A program made the position numbers and the translations under genes. This document shows positions 48,540 through 62,148 of a stretch of 64,000 bases of DNA, one piece after another; position 1 is the stretch's first letter, and the number at the start of each line of letters is the position of its first letter. A model generated the notes under the pieces. The model worked only from the letters and a program-made list of their open reading frames with translations. It did not search any database and had not been told where the DNA came from. The stretch spans positions 16,203 through 80,202 of the forward strand of contig JAMKCH010012762.1 in the NCBI GenBank assembly GCA_023653785.1. Direction: 5' to 3'. The DNA comes from Ophioderma brevispina (Eukaryota; Echinodermata; Ophiuroidea; Amphilepidida; Ophiodermatidae).

Positions 48540-50040
48540 TCAAGAAACCTCACCGCCCCCCCCACCCCTTCCTTAGACGGAGGTTAAACTTGTTACAGCC
48601 ATTAACTTATTATATATTATGGTAATGCCAGTGGAACTAATCATCCAAATAAACACTTTATTTCCATTTAAAAAAAAAGAACACCGACGAATAGAAGACA
48701 TTAATATTCTTAAATTAATTAATTATAAAAGACTAATCGCTTTTTTCCATCCGTATTCCATCACCAAGCGAGACGCAGTGGCGGATGGCCCCCTAAACTA
48801 TTGCTCCGGGCCCCCTTTAACACCCTCGGAGTCGCACTAAACTGAGATATTGCTCTTCCCTCACACCACTAAGGGCCCCACCCTTAGCTGCTGACAGGGC
48901 CCTTTTCCGAATGTCAACGATTTAAAACGAATTCAATACCACCAAGTTGAAATCATGAACGCAGAGTTAACAACTTAGTCCGTCTGCACTCCCGTTGGTG
49001 GCCTAAAGAAGGTCCAGTGCACCCCCTCTTAAAAACCAATTTGCCGTTTTGGAATTTTTAAAAAACCAAACTCTGGTCATGATGGGGTACATCATCAAAA
49101 GGCCAAATCAGGGGAAAAATACATTCTGTTATACAGATTCAAAAGGCAGGTGTAAAAAACGATTTTTATGACAACCACCAAAGTTCTTCCTGACTAAAAA
49201 TCAATCCACTTTTTCCACCCAAGAACTTTTTCCATGAAATTTGCACATCATAGGAAACATAGATTATAGTTTATATTGCTGAAATAATAATAAAAAAGTT
49301 ACGTACTTCATTACGATTTAAGGACAAACCAACATTTGACTACGCCAACCAAAATGCTTAATTGCGCTAATTAGCATAATAATGCTATGGCCGATTTGAA
49401 CTTGTTTTCGCCTAACTATGCGCAACTGATAAATTAGGGCAATACCTAAAACTCTTTTAGCGCTAAAAACCGTAGCTCACACAAAAATCCCTGGGTCCAC
49501 ATGCCCCTACCCGTAAACATCAAAAATTAAAAAGGTCTCGGTCAATGCACATCTGTGGTAAAACGATTCTCCTACTTCCAATCAACGGATGCCCCCTGTG
49601 GCGCGAAGCTTATCATAAGATTGTGGCTTGGGAAAATACGTCGCTGATGTTGATATCCATATTGATGTTTTAACTTCCTTTACAACAAAAAAATATTAAT
49701 TTTTGGAACGTGTATTGAATCTGAAAGAACTAAACCTTTTCCCCTTATTTTTTTAAAAACATTTACAATAATTTTCATTTCTCTGGTTAACTCCAACCCC
49801 CTTCAAATTCATCTTAGGGTCAATTATATTAAATTCAGTCAACAATTCAGGTAATTATAGTTTTCGTCAAATAAACCATATATTCATATTGACAAAATAC
49901 GAAATTTATATATGCAAATTCAAATGTTTGGGGCGAAATGGTAAAATGTAAAGGGGCATTTCGTCCCCCCACATCCTTGTCCCCTGGAATTCCCTAAAAA
50001 GTAGATTTTTTATACGCAAATGCAAACTTTGTTGTGAAGT
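48540..50040. other. No recognisable gene
   Basis: AT-rich non-coding sequence with C-rich tracts (48555-48570). It may hold decayed repeats related to the palindrome that follows, but I could not delimit any. Confidence 0.45.
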
Positions 50041-50049
50041 ATAAGTATG

Positions 50050-50990
50050 GGTGCCTTATCTTATATGTCGTGGGTCGGTATGTCAATGAAACATTCCCGT
50101 AGGATTTTGGTGCTAAAGGTGATTTTCTTGCTGTTTGTTTTTTCAATTCAATAGGGGCCAGTTTGTGAAAACAGTCAAAAATTCATTAGGGCAATTTTCG
50201 GACTGATACCCCCTGCTGCAAGGGGGAAATATTACTACAGGGAACAATTTAAAAAATCGAAGTCCAAAATTGTGTGTTTCATGTCCAATTCATGTTCGTC
50301 TCTTATAAGGTTAGAAAAAGTATATATTTGCCTAGGTTGCCGACCTTTAGGATTATGGCGCTATAGCCCAATAATGGTTCAGGTCATCCTGGGTTTAATT
50401 TATACCCAATGCGTCAGTTTTTTTAAACTGGGATAATTTGTTTGTATTTGTTCTCACATGATCCAAAAATGTATTATTTTAACGTGTGTGACATTTGGAT
50501 GGCTACTTACAAACAAAATGTCGCTAGGGGGCTCTACATGGTCTAATGGGGGGCACCAGAACTTTCCCTGGATGTCGCATGGGATCCCAAAATATCAAAT
50601 TAAAATGCATTTCTGTTCAGTATGACAACAAGAATCATTTGACACCACTTTCAAAAACATCGGAGCAAAAACAAAATTTACCCCCCCAGGGTGGACCTTG
50701 AACCATTAGGGGCTATACCGATTTAACTCAAGGTTGGAACCTATGCAAATATATACTTATCTAATCCTTATTACGAGACGAACGCGTTAGTGTACATTAA
50801 ACACAATTTGACTCGATTTTAAATTTTTCACGGTACTAACATTTGCCCCCTTCAAGAAGGGGCATCAGTAGGAAAGTTGCACTCCATCATTTTTTGACAG
50901 TTTAGGTCCTATTGAAACCCAAACAGCAAAAAATCATTTTATGCATGAAATCCTACGGGATACACACCAACCCACACAATTACGATGCAA
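50050..50990. mobile_element. Large imperfect palindrome (foldback element)
   Basis: The left arm (about 50050-50510) pairs with the right arm (about 50580-50990): CCCGTAGGATTT with AAATCCTACGGG, TTGCTGTTTG with CAAACAGCAA, CAATAGGG/CCTATTG, GTATATATTTGC with GCAAATATATAC, and ATAATGGTTCA with TGAACCATTA, in mirror order. The arms are about 0.4 kb with little loop. There is no open frame. Such structures are typical of foldback DNA transposons, but no target duplication was found. Confidence 0.65.
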
Positions 50991-51121
50991 ATTCCCGATC
51001 TAAACTGTAGAAGACGCGGCTAATTCGATCGTACTGGTTTGTGAGTGAAAGATGAAGATTCATCGTGTTTCAGCTGCAGGTGTGCTTTTTCTCAGTTGTC
51101 TTAGCTGTTTTTTAGCTGTTT

Positions 51122-51155
51122 CATGATAAGGCAGGCTTATCCTGCCGAAACGTCG
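51122..51155 (+). ncRNA. Hammerhead-ribozyme-like motif (degenerate)
   Basis: The segment reads ATGATAAG, then a stem GGCAGG / CCTGCC with loop CTTAT, then GAAACG. This is the layout of a hammerhead core (CUGAUGA, stem II, GAAA), with two changes in the first conserved box (C to A and G to A), which would probably stop cleavage. Motifs like this sit in the terminal repeats of Penelope-like retroelements. No such element body is recognised here. Confidence 0.35.
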
Positions 51156-51649
51156 TGTTGTTTGTCTTGGTTTGTTTAATTCTTCCTGCCTCAATTGGGA
51201 TGAGCTTTTGTCTTCTTATCTCTCTACTTTAGAGAAATTCTCAATTTTGTATTATCTGTCCGTAAACGGACAGAAATTACAACGCAGTGGGTCTATGGGT
51301 GCCGTGATACAAGCGTTTGCTAATAAATCAAAAAGCACCGTCAGATTCAAATGGAATATTAAATCATTAAAAAAAGAAAAACCATAAACAAAAAATAAAG
51401 TGTTAGGATCCCGAAATGCACCCTAACGGGTAATGAATATACTGAAACTGTTGAAAATAACTGGAAAAACCAATACACAAGCTATGTTTCTTTTGAAAAA
51501 AAATCTAACTATAATAACAAAAATGTAGCATACATTGTCCAGTCTGGTACTTCAATAAAGATGGCTCATGGAAGTGACATCTTGTGTGCATTATGTGTGT
51601 TGTGCAAGTAGGGAAATACCAGTCATTAGTCATATTTTATAATGTATCT

Positions 51650-52650
51650 CAACACCGTGTTTGCCCCCGCGCGGGAGCGCGGGCTATAGATGTTAACCGG
51701 AGCCTAGCAACACATTTGTAACACATCTCAAGTACAAAGGTTGAGTGGATTAAATAGTTGACACAGACTGACAGGAAACCCTGAAACGCGATTCGTAAGT
51801 GCCGCAATGGTGCCTTAAGGAGAGGGGTGCCAAAAAAGTTTGTACAGGGTCCCCAACTTGTAAAATTGATCCATATGTTGAAAAGCACACCATGGTATGT
51901 GTCCAACCATAAGGATTCAAAAGTATAGTTTTGTAATAGTTTAATCCTAAACTTTCAGAGTTATAGGCCTAAAAACAGCAAATCAATAAAAAGGGTTCAA
52001 GTTTCCGTTGTATCAGGGGGTCCACATTTTTTTAAAATGCTGCTTCCAATTTGGATAAAAAATGGTGCAACCTTATTGGTGAACTCATAGGATACTTAAG
52101 AGAATAGTTTTTGAGTGTCCTCAAATGCCTTTGCTTAAGTAAATTAAGGGGGGTAAAAATCAAGCCACCATTGATGCAATGGACGGTTTTGACCTCTGTG
52201 CCCGCGTACATCGGAAACCAGCATTAGACAGTCAAAACTTTCCTTATTTTAATTCTATGACCTCCACCAATAATTTGCACCATTTGTATCCCAATCGGAG
52301 CAACTTTAAATTTGACCCCTGTACACTGAAATTGACCCTTATTATTGAATTTTGCTGTTTTTTTAGCCTATAACTCTGAAACTTAGGCTGTACATATTAC
52401 AACTAATACCTTTTCTTAAATCCTTATGTTTAGACACATAACATGGTATGCTTTTCAACATGAGTGGATCACTTACAACTTTGGACCCCTGTACAAACTT
52501 TGTTTTGGCCCCCTCTCCTTAGGCACCATTTACAGCACCTAAGAATCACGTTTTCATGGGTCCGTTATTCTGTCAACATATTTATTCACTCAACCCTTTG
52601 TACTTGAGATGTTTTTACAAATGTGTGCTAGCTCCAGGGCTGATGTTGAA
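51650..52650. mobile_element. Large imperfect palindrome (foldback element)
   Basis: The arms, about 51650-52010 and 52335-52650, mirror each other: AAAGCACACCATGG with CATGGTATGCTTTTCA, CAAAGGTTGAGTG with CACTCAACCCTTTG, CATCTCAAGTACAAAGG with its inverse, and CAGAGTTATAGGCC with TAGCCTATAACTCTG. A loop of about 300 bases separates them. Single arms of the same family lie at 10.26-10.48 kb and probably 14.9-15.8 kb. No coding sequence. Confidence 0.7.
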
Positions 52651-53830
52651 TACCTTGACAGACATGGAGTTTTGCTGTAAATTGAAGCATGAAGAGCCTT
52701 GGTCTAAAAATTTTTCAGTGACAAATTGAAAAGGTGACATGCAAAATTATACTTATGGTTGTGATGACATGACATAAATATTTATGCAAACACAAGATAT
52801 TTTTTGTGTAAGTAAAATGATGATAAAGTGGTGAGAAATTGTATTTTCATTGTTTATACAAATTTATTTGGGCTCTGTTCAAGGTTCTATTTTCCATGTG
52901 TTTAAGTGGGGGTCAAATATCGACCAGTTGGGCGACTGCCAACAGTGCCGGTAAATACTCAGACTATAATTGCACCAACATTCAGTAGCTGACATCAGTT
53001 ATGACTGAGGGTCGACTATTGAGGTACTCCAGTGATCATTATAAGTAATTGAACTTGATCACACTTACGATCACCACTATTATAACCATATTCATTTTCA
53101 GTAAAAAGTCACTCAATTTATTTTTTGCTTGGAAAATGGTCCTTGTTATCTCTCATTATTGGCTATTTTTGGATGATTTTAATAATTCTCTGCATTGCGC
53201 GGGCCATACATTGGTGCCCAGCACCAAATGTTTCTTGTGCATAAAAGATACCGTGTAATGCAATGTATGTCATTGCAATTGATGCTGGTTCCAAAATTTC
53301 CCAAATAAACGACTGCTGTCTTGCGGAATAGTCGACATTTCGAATCCTTTGCCAATGGATGCTATTATATCGTCATCTACGCATCGAGGGAAATTCAATG
53401 CCTTCGAGTGCTTTTCGCATTTAGTTATTTATAATGCCAAAACCTTGTTGAGTGTAGGTGTCAGTCTGCCTATCTGGGTGGTAATTTTCCCCAAAAAGGG
53501 CTGGAGCAGTTGTTTGCAGTTTTTGGGTAAAGAGGTCGGTAGCTGTAATTATCCCGTGCTTGCAAATATCTATTCAGTATATATGTGTCTTTTTCGCTTG
53601 GTCATGTGTTAATCTCGTAAAATTGTTAGCGACAGTTTGCAGGACAGTTTCAAGAATATTCATATAGATAACTCCGGCCAAATTATCAGATAGTTGAGAT
53701 AACTTCAGTGAATTGGCCCGTCTCTATTGTTACCGTCACTATGAACGCTGCATAACTATAAATGACGAACACAAATGATAACAAATTAGGTAAGTCTTAT
53801 TTTCATTATTTTACTATATAATAAATATAA

Positions 53831-54058
53831 GGCCAAAAAAAGTTTGTCTCAGAAGAAATGTTAAAAAAGCAAATGCAAAATGCGGAATTTAAAGAAAAAA
53901 ATATAGCATTTTTGACCCACTTTTTATTTTTTTCCAACCACTTCGTTTTTCTTAAAATTAAAAAAAAAAATCAAGGGATTAAAACAAACACAATACGCTA
54001 AAAGACAAATTTTAAACAAAATGGGCGCGGCCTTCTGAGACAATCTTTTTTCTTGGCC
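53831..54058. mobile_element. 228-bp MITE with ~28-bp inverted ends
   Basis: GGCCAAAAAAAGTTTGTCTC at the left is mirrored by the right end GAGACAATCTTTTTTCTTGG with CC following, with a few mismatches. It has no open frame. The target duplication is not clear. Confidence 0.65.
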
Positions 54059-54184
54059 TACTCATCGCTTTATGCTTTATGTAGTTTTGCTTTCTTAGTA
54101 TTGTAGACGAAAGTCTAACCCACTGACCTCTACACATGGATAGCGGGCTGCCGCACAGTTGAATGGTCGCCGAGTGAAACAACA

Positions 54185-54760
54185 GGAAGTTGGTTTTGAA
54201 CCTCTACAATATGGCGGAAACAATGCATACACCTGCTGGTTAGTGCAGGGACTTCAACCATAAAAGTTGACACCCAGTGATGAAAATTTAGAACATAACT
54301 TTACATGTCTAAATAGGATCTAAAATCTAGATCACAAAACTGCCTGATGCAATTTTTAGAAGCGTGTGCGAACTTAGATATGGCCAAAAAATCAAAATGG
54401 CTGCCATTTTAGAGGTATCTGAATCTATAACTAAGTCGTTTATGACCATATATCATACAATTTAAGTGCCAACTTTATACAATTATATATTAAAACACAC
54501 CAAAGAGTTCTGAGAGTACAGCCCAAATTAGTAGCCATCTTGAATTTCTAAATGGCCGCCAACAGAGGAAATCAGTCATATTGAGTATCGCTATTTAAAC
54601 CTGTAAATGTTGCATTAAGTTTATTAAAGGTATGGACTGACTGAACTTGTGAAACCTCTTAAAATGATCATTAAAATAATTTAGGAACTAGTTTATCTTA
54701 AAATGGCTGCCAAAATACAAAATGGCTGCTTTTTCAGCAATATCAGTACTACCATCAAAA
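54185..54760. other. Cluster of ATGGCNGCC words
   Basis: AATATGGCGGAAAC (54209), AAAATGGCTGCCATTTT (54397), AAATGGCCGCCAAC (54550), AAAATGGCTGCC (54701) and AAAATGGCTGC (54719) lie within about 0.5 kb. The core resembles the YY1 binding site (AANATGGCNGC). It could be a decayed tandem repeat rather than a regulatory cluster. No gene start is visible next to it. Confidence 0.4.
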
Positions 54761-55572
54761 ACTAAATCAAGATAGCCATCATACTTGAGAAAATGGGAAA
54801 ATGGGATACATAAAATAACTTGAGAGAAGAAATTGGGAGCTCCCTTCACTGCATTATGCTTTGGCATAATGCATATTTTACCCCCCCCCCCAACTTGGTC
54901 ACCAGCAGGGTGCTATAAGTCAGACTTGTATTGCACAGATTTTAATGTCAAATATAATTGGTTCTTATGTATTTAGAACTTTAAAAGGTTTTTGTGTATA
55001 GAAATCGTATGTAATTTGATTAATCTGGGTAATGCATCTTGCCACAATGGATTTTGGAAAGCTCTCAATATCCCAGGAGGGGCACTGACACATAGGGATG
55101 TGGTATTGGTATGTACGGCCCTTAAGCCCCCATTTCACACACCTCCAGCAGTTGCTAAGATCCCATCAGTTCTGAAGGTTCCCTTTGGGAAAAAATGCCT
55201 CTAAAGCAAACTTTATATTCCTAATTTCAAGCTCCAAGTCTGCAAATTTCTCCAAATTCTTGTTCCTGAGACCTTACTTTTAGAGACAAAATCAGTTTCC
55301 AAGCCTCGAATTTCGGAAAACAAGGGTGCACATCAATATCTTTGCTCCTGTAATTGTGAAACAAAGTTCAGCTTTATAAGAATGTGATGAGCAATATGTC
55401 TTTAAAAAGTCTTTGAAAAGTCTCATTTCATCAAGTCTTTGAAAATTGGATTTCATTTTTCCTAATAGTAATACGTGAATATATATACATAGGTACCAAA
55501 TAGTTGCACCATAGCAGTGAATATTGGAAACTAAAATTTTCAGAAATATAAATGTTACGTGCTACCTACATA

Positions 55573-56415
55573 CTACGTGAATAAAAAAAAAAGTGCAAGG
55601 ATGGCAGATGACCTTGACCTTGATAAAATCACTGAATCATAGATTTGTTGTTGTTTTATTAAAACAAATTTAATATACTTCCAAATGTTGAAAAAATGAA
55701 AGAAATCGATTAAAAAATAAGCCAGATATGACCAATTTTGTAAGAACACCCCTTTTTCCTCCATTCCAATGGAATTTATACAGTTAAGCAAGATATTATG
55801 ATACGATATACGGGGCATAGCATTATGAACATGATGAAAGTAATGATGACCCATGCTTTATTATTTAATGATATATGAATAGCCATAATCTCCTTTATCA
55901 TGTTTATTGATCTTCAAAAAGAATTTAATGTTCACACAAAATATCATCCAATTAATCCTGATGTATATATAAATGAAAAGGGTTTCAAGTTCAGCACTAC
56001 TACTGTAATCCAGGTATAGATACAAGCTATGCCAATAAGGGAAAACTTTTTGCAATCCTTACCAATGGGAACATCTTGTTTCTTGATCTGCAACAGGTGA
56101 AGTGGTGTGTGGATTCGTCATATCTGTTGGCACATTGGTATAAATAAATTCAATGATTAATCCGGAGTTGAAATAATCAATCTCACAAACACAAGTTTAA
56201 TGTGTGTAAATCCCATAGGAATGGAGAATAAAGGGGTGTGCTTACAAAATTGGTCATAGCTGGCTTATTTTTTAATCGATTTCTTTCATGTTTTCAACAT
56301 TTAAAAGTATATCAGATGTGTTTTATAAAAACAACAACAAATCTATGATATAATGATTGCATTAAGGTCAAGATCATCTTTAATCATTGCACAATTTTTT
56401 TTTTGATTCACGTAG
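55573..56415. mobile_element. 843-bp element with ~200-bp inverted repeats and TA flanks
   Basis: The left end CTACGTGAATAAAAAAAA and its inverse at the right are both flanked by TA (55571-55572, 56416-56417). The inverted arms run about 200 bases inward, with long mirror blocks such as AATCGATTAAAAAATAAGCC and its complement near 56260. No transposase frame is present. It is a long-TIR MITE, perhaps of the Tc1/mariner group given the TA flanks. Confidence 0.75.
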
Positions 56416-56419
56416 TATG

Positions 56420-57975
56420 AGGGAGAGTCTCATCAGTGCATAGAATTAAAAACTATGTTATCAGTGTCATCCGAAAGACAATTAATATTGATTCTCATAA
56501 CTCCAGCGAAAAACAGGTAAAGCATATTCTGGAATTCCTCCTTGACATCAGAGTAAACGCATACTTGACAACTCCAAATGAACTTCAAACATCAGCCAAT
56601 CCTGGCTATCTACTTGGTCAATACAAACTTATCTCCCGGTCTAGCATGAACATTTCTCCTCAAGCTAACTTCAGGCAAAGACCTCGATCTCTCTAAATCA
56701 CGGTTTATACTCTTTTATTAGAGACTTCTAGAATTCTCAAGTCATTTTCTAACAATTACACTAAATTAATTATATGTAATTAGACTTGGCACTGTGCTAG
56801 CATCCATAGAGCTAGAATATAAACCAAGAGGGGAAACGCTCGTGTTATTGAATAGGCCAGCTACGTAACCGATTTCTCTCACACCTCTCGCGCCATCCTT
56901 CTTGTTGCGCAACCAGCCGCGCGTCGTCGCTGTTACTGCACAAGCACATGCGCACCGACAAATCTGTGTGTCACGTGGTATGTTATCAGTGTTGCATTTC
57001 CCCAGTGTTCCATTGTTCTTATCGGCCATTTTTTCTGCATAATTTATGCGAAACCAATCGCTGGAAAAGCCATGCCTCTAAAAAGATTCCTGCTTCCCTA
57101 ATGCACAAAAGTCCATCCCGATGACCCCTGTTACTTTTGCTTTGTCGGAAAAGAGATATTATGATTCCGAGGGATAGCATGTGGCATCGTTGTTATTGTT
57201 TGTTTTTCACTCGCCAAATGTGACGAACTTAAAATCCGCGTGTCTCATAAATATGGATTAAGGATTTTCCAAATACGACGATACGGTAAACCAAATATTG
57301 TGGGTTCCCAAAACTAATATGAAGTGCGTATGATTTCATTATAAGACTTTATGGGCACCTCGATTTTGGTGACGCCTTGTGTGGAGATACGCCTGTCTAA
57401 TCTTATAAGGTCTTGGCTAGCATCATATAACACCCATGCATGCAGTGTAGTATTAGCCAATGGAACTTACATCATCCCTATAATAGCTAGACTTCTCGGA
57501 ACTTTTTTTGTTTGTTCTAGAAATTACAGAATCAAAGATTCAAACCAGAACTTTCTCTTACCCCTTCACCTGTCATAATTACTACGATTGGGAAAAAGTC
57601 AATTCTTCACATGATTCTTTGCTGAGTAATGAATCTTAGGATTTGTTCAGCTCTCTGGTATATGAGTAATCCCTTTTTCTTTCCATGCCATTTTGTAGAG
57701 AGGTGTGGTCACTTTCAAGTTGTTTAAAACATTATTGGAAAACTCCACCGATTTCCTCAATCCTGAGACCATTTTGCGTCAAAAATTCAAATTTTGATTT
57801 CAAAAAAATGAAAATTTTTTAAATTGTCCTAAAAATTGTATCTGCGGTTGCTATTGTCCAATTTTGGCCGAAAGTTGTTAAAGAGACTGGTTCCTATTTT
57901 TCCAGACTCCCGGATCCACGTCCTACCTACCAAAACAAAATTTGAGAACATCCATTCCCACCTTGTGGCTAATAT
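56420..57975. other. No recognisable gene
   Basis: Two short frames (56436-56696 + and 56766-57029 -) read as partly protein-like, but I find no family motif or paired splice sites that fix them as exons. The rest is AT-rich non-coding text. Confidence 0.4.
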
Positions 57976-57979
57976 GTGC

Positions 57980-58580
57980 AAATACACCTGGCACAAAGTG
58001 TCTCGCCATGTTTTTCGAACAGTATTGTGCCAAAGTCCTACCCTTTTGAAAGTTCGAAAATATACATTTTATTGTCTAGATCTTCTTGCTCTTTCATTTA
58101 TACATGGCTTGTAAAAAGAAGCGTGCGGAAATAGCTGAGATAGAACACCCGAACGACGCAAACCCCCAAAACCAAAGTTGCAGTTTTGGGATTTTTCAAT
58201 GGGCATTGCAGTGTAGTAGGACACGAACACGCGCACCACTATCATCAATATTGCAAGTAGGCGTTCCCTTCGTCATTCAGTCGGAAAACCACCTTGTGTA
58301 AAATCAATACACACGTATTATTGCGTTGTACCACCAGTGACCATTGAAAAATCGAAAAAAATGCACTTTTTGTTTGGGGGGTTTGCGTCTTTCGGGCACC
58401 TATCTCAGCCATTTTTGCCGCTTTAGGATATACAAGCGAGGTGTTAAATGAAGTGCAAGATCTAGGCACAAATGTATATTTCAAAAACTTCAAAATGGTC
58501 TAACTTTGGCATGTACGATCGAAAAACCTGCCAAGATACTTTTTTGTGCCAGGTGTATCTCATGAGGTAAATTTTTTAAC
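57980..58580. mobile_element. Large imperfect palindrome (foldback element)
   Basis: Arms of about 250 bases mirror each other around 58280: TACACCTGGCACAAA with TTTTGTGCCAGGTGTA, TCTAGATCTT with AAGATCTAG, GACGCAAACCCCC with GGGGTTTGCGTC, GATTTTTCAATGG with CCATTGAAAAATC, and AAATAGCTGAGATAG with CTATCTCAGCCATTT. Apparent open frames on both strands follow from the symmetry. No transposase. Confidence 0.68.
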
Positions 58581-58589
58581 GATTCTCGA

Positions 58590-61500
58590 CAAGTCTGTGT
58601 ACTTTTCCATTCGTTCCTGATCGAAAATATTTCGGGCAGAAAATACTGACACAGTGATCTGGTGACATTGGCTAGTGGTACATATGTGTGGCCCATTTGA
58701 AAATGTTTGCCTCATATGACTCAACCATTTGGGCGGATCTCTTTTAGTGGGAGAAGCAAATTTTTTCTCTAAAGTATAAGACCCCGGGAGACAGTTCCCA
58801 AGCCCCAGAATTTGGACTCTGGCGGTGCACATTTGGGCTAAATTTTCCAGCACACTTGGTCCCATTAGCCGGGGGGGGGGGATTCTTGGCTGTTGGGTCG
58901 GGTACCCACCATACTCTTCCAGGGTTTCTGAAGTGACCCCTATGAGAACCATTGTTCAGTAAACATAAATAAACCTAACGTGGACCACTTAAGAGTAAAA
59001 TTAATGCCTCTTGCTGAAATGTTCTCATACGTGAATTAACTTTACCTTTAAAGTAAACAGCCATATCAAGCAAAATGACAATTGTGCTACTGCAAGAAAA
59101 ATAACACACTCAGGGTTGTTTTGCTGATATGCCTTCGTTCATTTTTCCGGCTTTGTTTACATCATTGACCTCGTCACAATCACAATGATTATCCCTAGCG
59201 GACAGAATGTGCTTATTGTGAATTTGAAACCGCCTAGGCATTAGTCCCGCATTGGCAGCGTAGTGCCCTTTTTTTTTTGGAAGGAGCAATGGGTACTCGA
59301 CCAAGAATTCAAGACCCCCTGGATTACCTTCATGAAAGAACTGATTCTCCTGGTAGCATGTTTGAAATTGGATATTCATAACACATTGGCGGCCATTTTT
59401 GAATTACAACATAGCACCACTTATACATTCTGTTACATAAGTAATTGGAAACTTAACATATCCAAGGATTTTTTTTGCTTATCATTCATATATTTTGCTT
59501 ATTGTGTTTACAGAAATCCGTCACATTTCCTGATTGGTGGCTTATAATTTGAATTACAAACCTACGAATTACAACAACCCTGGCAAGCCATTTTGAATTA
59601 CAAAATACCACCATTTGACGTTTTATTTATCAATAATAAACCCAATAATAACCTGGCATTATTTATCTTGTTTCATTTAATTAAATTGTATAGAATAATG
59701 TAAAATTGTTCAACTTTCAAGCCATAATATATGTTTGAAATCAGGATGGAGTTGGGCGGCCATTTTGAAAACTGCGTTTTCCTCAGCTCGCACACACTTT
59801 CAATTTTGCATCAATCACTTTTCTGTTATCTGAAGGTACCTGCTATCAAGATAAACACCGATCGAGACAATGTTCTAGATGTTAATGGGTCAACCATAAA
59901 TTAAGGCCCTATTGAAGCTTAAGTCCTATTCCACACAGAATGTTCTATTGTTGGACAAGGTGGGTATGCATTGTTTCCCGCTACATTGGGAGAGGCCAAA
60001 ACACTTCCTGATAGTTGTGATCGTTGACTCTGACCCGCTATCCGTGTGTAGAGTTCAGTGGTCTAACCGGATTTCTCGTTTATGACCAAATCAATACGAC
60101 GGCTGTCGCTGTGCGAAGCCGTATCTCATTCGGTCTGGAATCATGCTATGGATATATTTTTTAGTATACACATTCCACTTAAAATTGGACATGAACAGCC
60201 CCAAACAACAAACAGCTTGAGGAGACACAGCATCGAAAATTGATTCGCAGGTCTAGTAAATATTTGGCACCTGAACTGTTTTTCTATTTGTTTGAAAATT
60301 GTAAATCACTTTTCGTCACTTCTACAATATAAATCCTTAATGTAATTTGGTATTTCGGGATGTGTACATGAATCCTGAAGTGAATATTAGTGTACATTGA
60401 GTTTTTTTTTTTTAAATGCATTTATTTGATATTTTTTCAATAAGGTGCATTTTTTTTTTTTTTGTGTTGTAGATGCATCCTCCTTCGCATGTATACTTTA
60501 ATAAAATCAAAATAGTATATATTTTACACGCGCCCATTAAAAATGAAGTCCATTGATTTCTGAGTTCACTAGATTACACTCTAAAACAGGATTTAAAATA
60601 AATCTCAAAAGATTGGTGATTATTATATATTAACCTCCTTTTGTGATTAAATATTTGTTTCTTAACGGTTAATTTGAGACAAGATTTCTCATGGATGAAA
60701 GGGCACTTTGTTTATATGGAAATCCCCCTTGTTCTTAATGTCGAGATCAAGACCAGAATTTCTTTACTAGATATATTGTGGCAAGAGAGAAGTGGATTCC
60801 CCCACGTGCTATGTTGAGATATGCAACCCGTGTTGGTTTACAACTGAGAGGTGAATGGTAATCCCAAAAAAATTAAAAACTGACTCAACTTGTTTATGTT
60901 TTTAGATCAAAACAGATTGCAAATTTGGGGGGTTTCCCATGATTTAAAATTAGTAATATGTGCAATGGCAGATGATGTCATTTATGTGAGACCCCATTGG
61001 TCGCTAGTGCAAGGTTAAGGTTTTTTATGCATGATGCTGCTGTGGTTAATATCTATTTAAGAATCGTGAACTTTTTTGAAATCAGGATAAGGAGAGATTG
61101 GATAGTTAGATTTGCCAGCACCACCCAGTTAACAAGATTAGCTAGAAGTTATAGCTACAAATCCTCGCAAAAAGACTTGGAACACTTTAGACTGTTGTGA
61201 TAAATGGGCGTTCCCCCACTCCCATGCAATTGAGACACGACAATGCCCTCGGCATCTCTTCCAAGGTGTTTTACACATTGAACGATGGTGGAGAGGGGAA
61301 GGCAAAGTATACTTAGGTACCAGCTTCTCATGGGGGGAAAGAGATGGAATCCATCACTACACTATTAACAAAAAACACATGTGTGCGGTGTTCCAAGGAC
61401 TTTTTGCGAGGATGGTAGTTTTTTGTGATCTGCATAAATGCAGACCGGTCCCGTACATAGTGCCAGAATGTATTTTATTTTAAATTCCCCGTGAGCGAAC

Positions 61501-62105
61501 CGCTATAATTATTCTACTCTCGTCTTTGAAGCCAAGAGTGCTGGGAATCAAAATAAGGATATCAAGTTATGGACGATAGAATCGTGGTGATTGTACTTGG
61601 ACTGATATACTGGGGGAACATTATGTCCCGTCCGATGGACTTATTCAATCTTGCGTCTTTCGTCTGAATTTCACCCACTCTGAATAAATGTTGTCTAATT
61701 TTTGAATATCTGGCTGCCATCTTTGTATATGCCTCTTTTAACAAGTATACTTCATATAGCATGATATGTACAAATGAACATATCTTGATACTAAAATGAT
61801 CAGGGTGTATCCTACGAAAGGAAGCTACTAGTAAAGCTACCAAGGATGGCAGTGAAAGTGTATAAAGGTGTTTACATTGAACTGGTAAAATTGAATTGGG
61901 TACCATGTGTCATCCACTGTCAAAAATAAGCTCCTAAAACCACGTCGTATGTATGTATAATACATTTTTATACCAAAAGTGACTGAAATGTTTAGTAGTT
62001 ATGGTATATATGTATTGGCTCTTCAATTTAACATAACCTTAAAATTAGAGCCTAGAATAAACAATGAAATACAAGGATAGAGCCCGGTGAACATATAGTA
62101 TCAAT
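58590..62105. other. No recognisable gene
   Basis: AT-rich sequence without family motifs on either strand. A TTTTGAATTACAA word recurs near 59395 and 59590 with GGCGGCCATT or GCAAGCCATT before it, probably a decayed dispersed repeat. Long T tracts lie at 60402 and 60449. Confidence 0.45.
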
Positions 62106-62109
62106 TAAA

Positions 62110-62148
62110 ACACGAACACACACACACACTTGCATACACACACACACC
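62110..62148. repeat. (CA)n microsatellite
   Basis: Two CA runs are split by a short TTGCAT interruption. Confidence 0.85.

Noticed and set aside
58086..58952. Frames of up to 130 codons on both strands
   Set aside because: Partly a mirror effect of the palindrome at 57.98-58.58 kb; the 130-codon - strand frame has no recognisable domain and no splice support.
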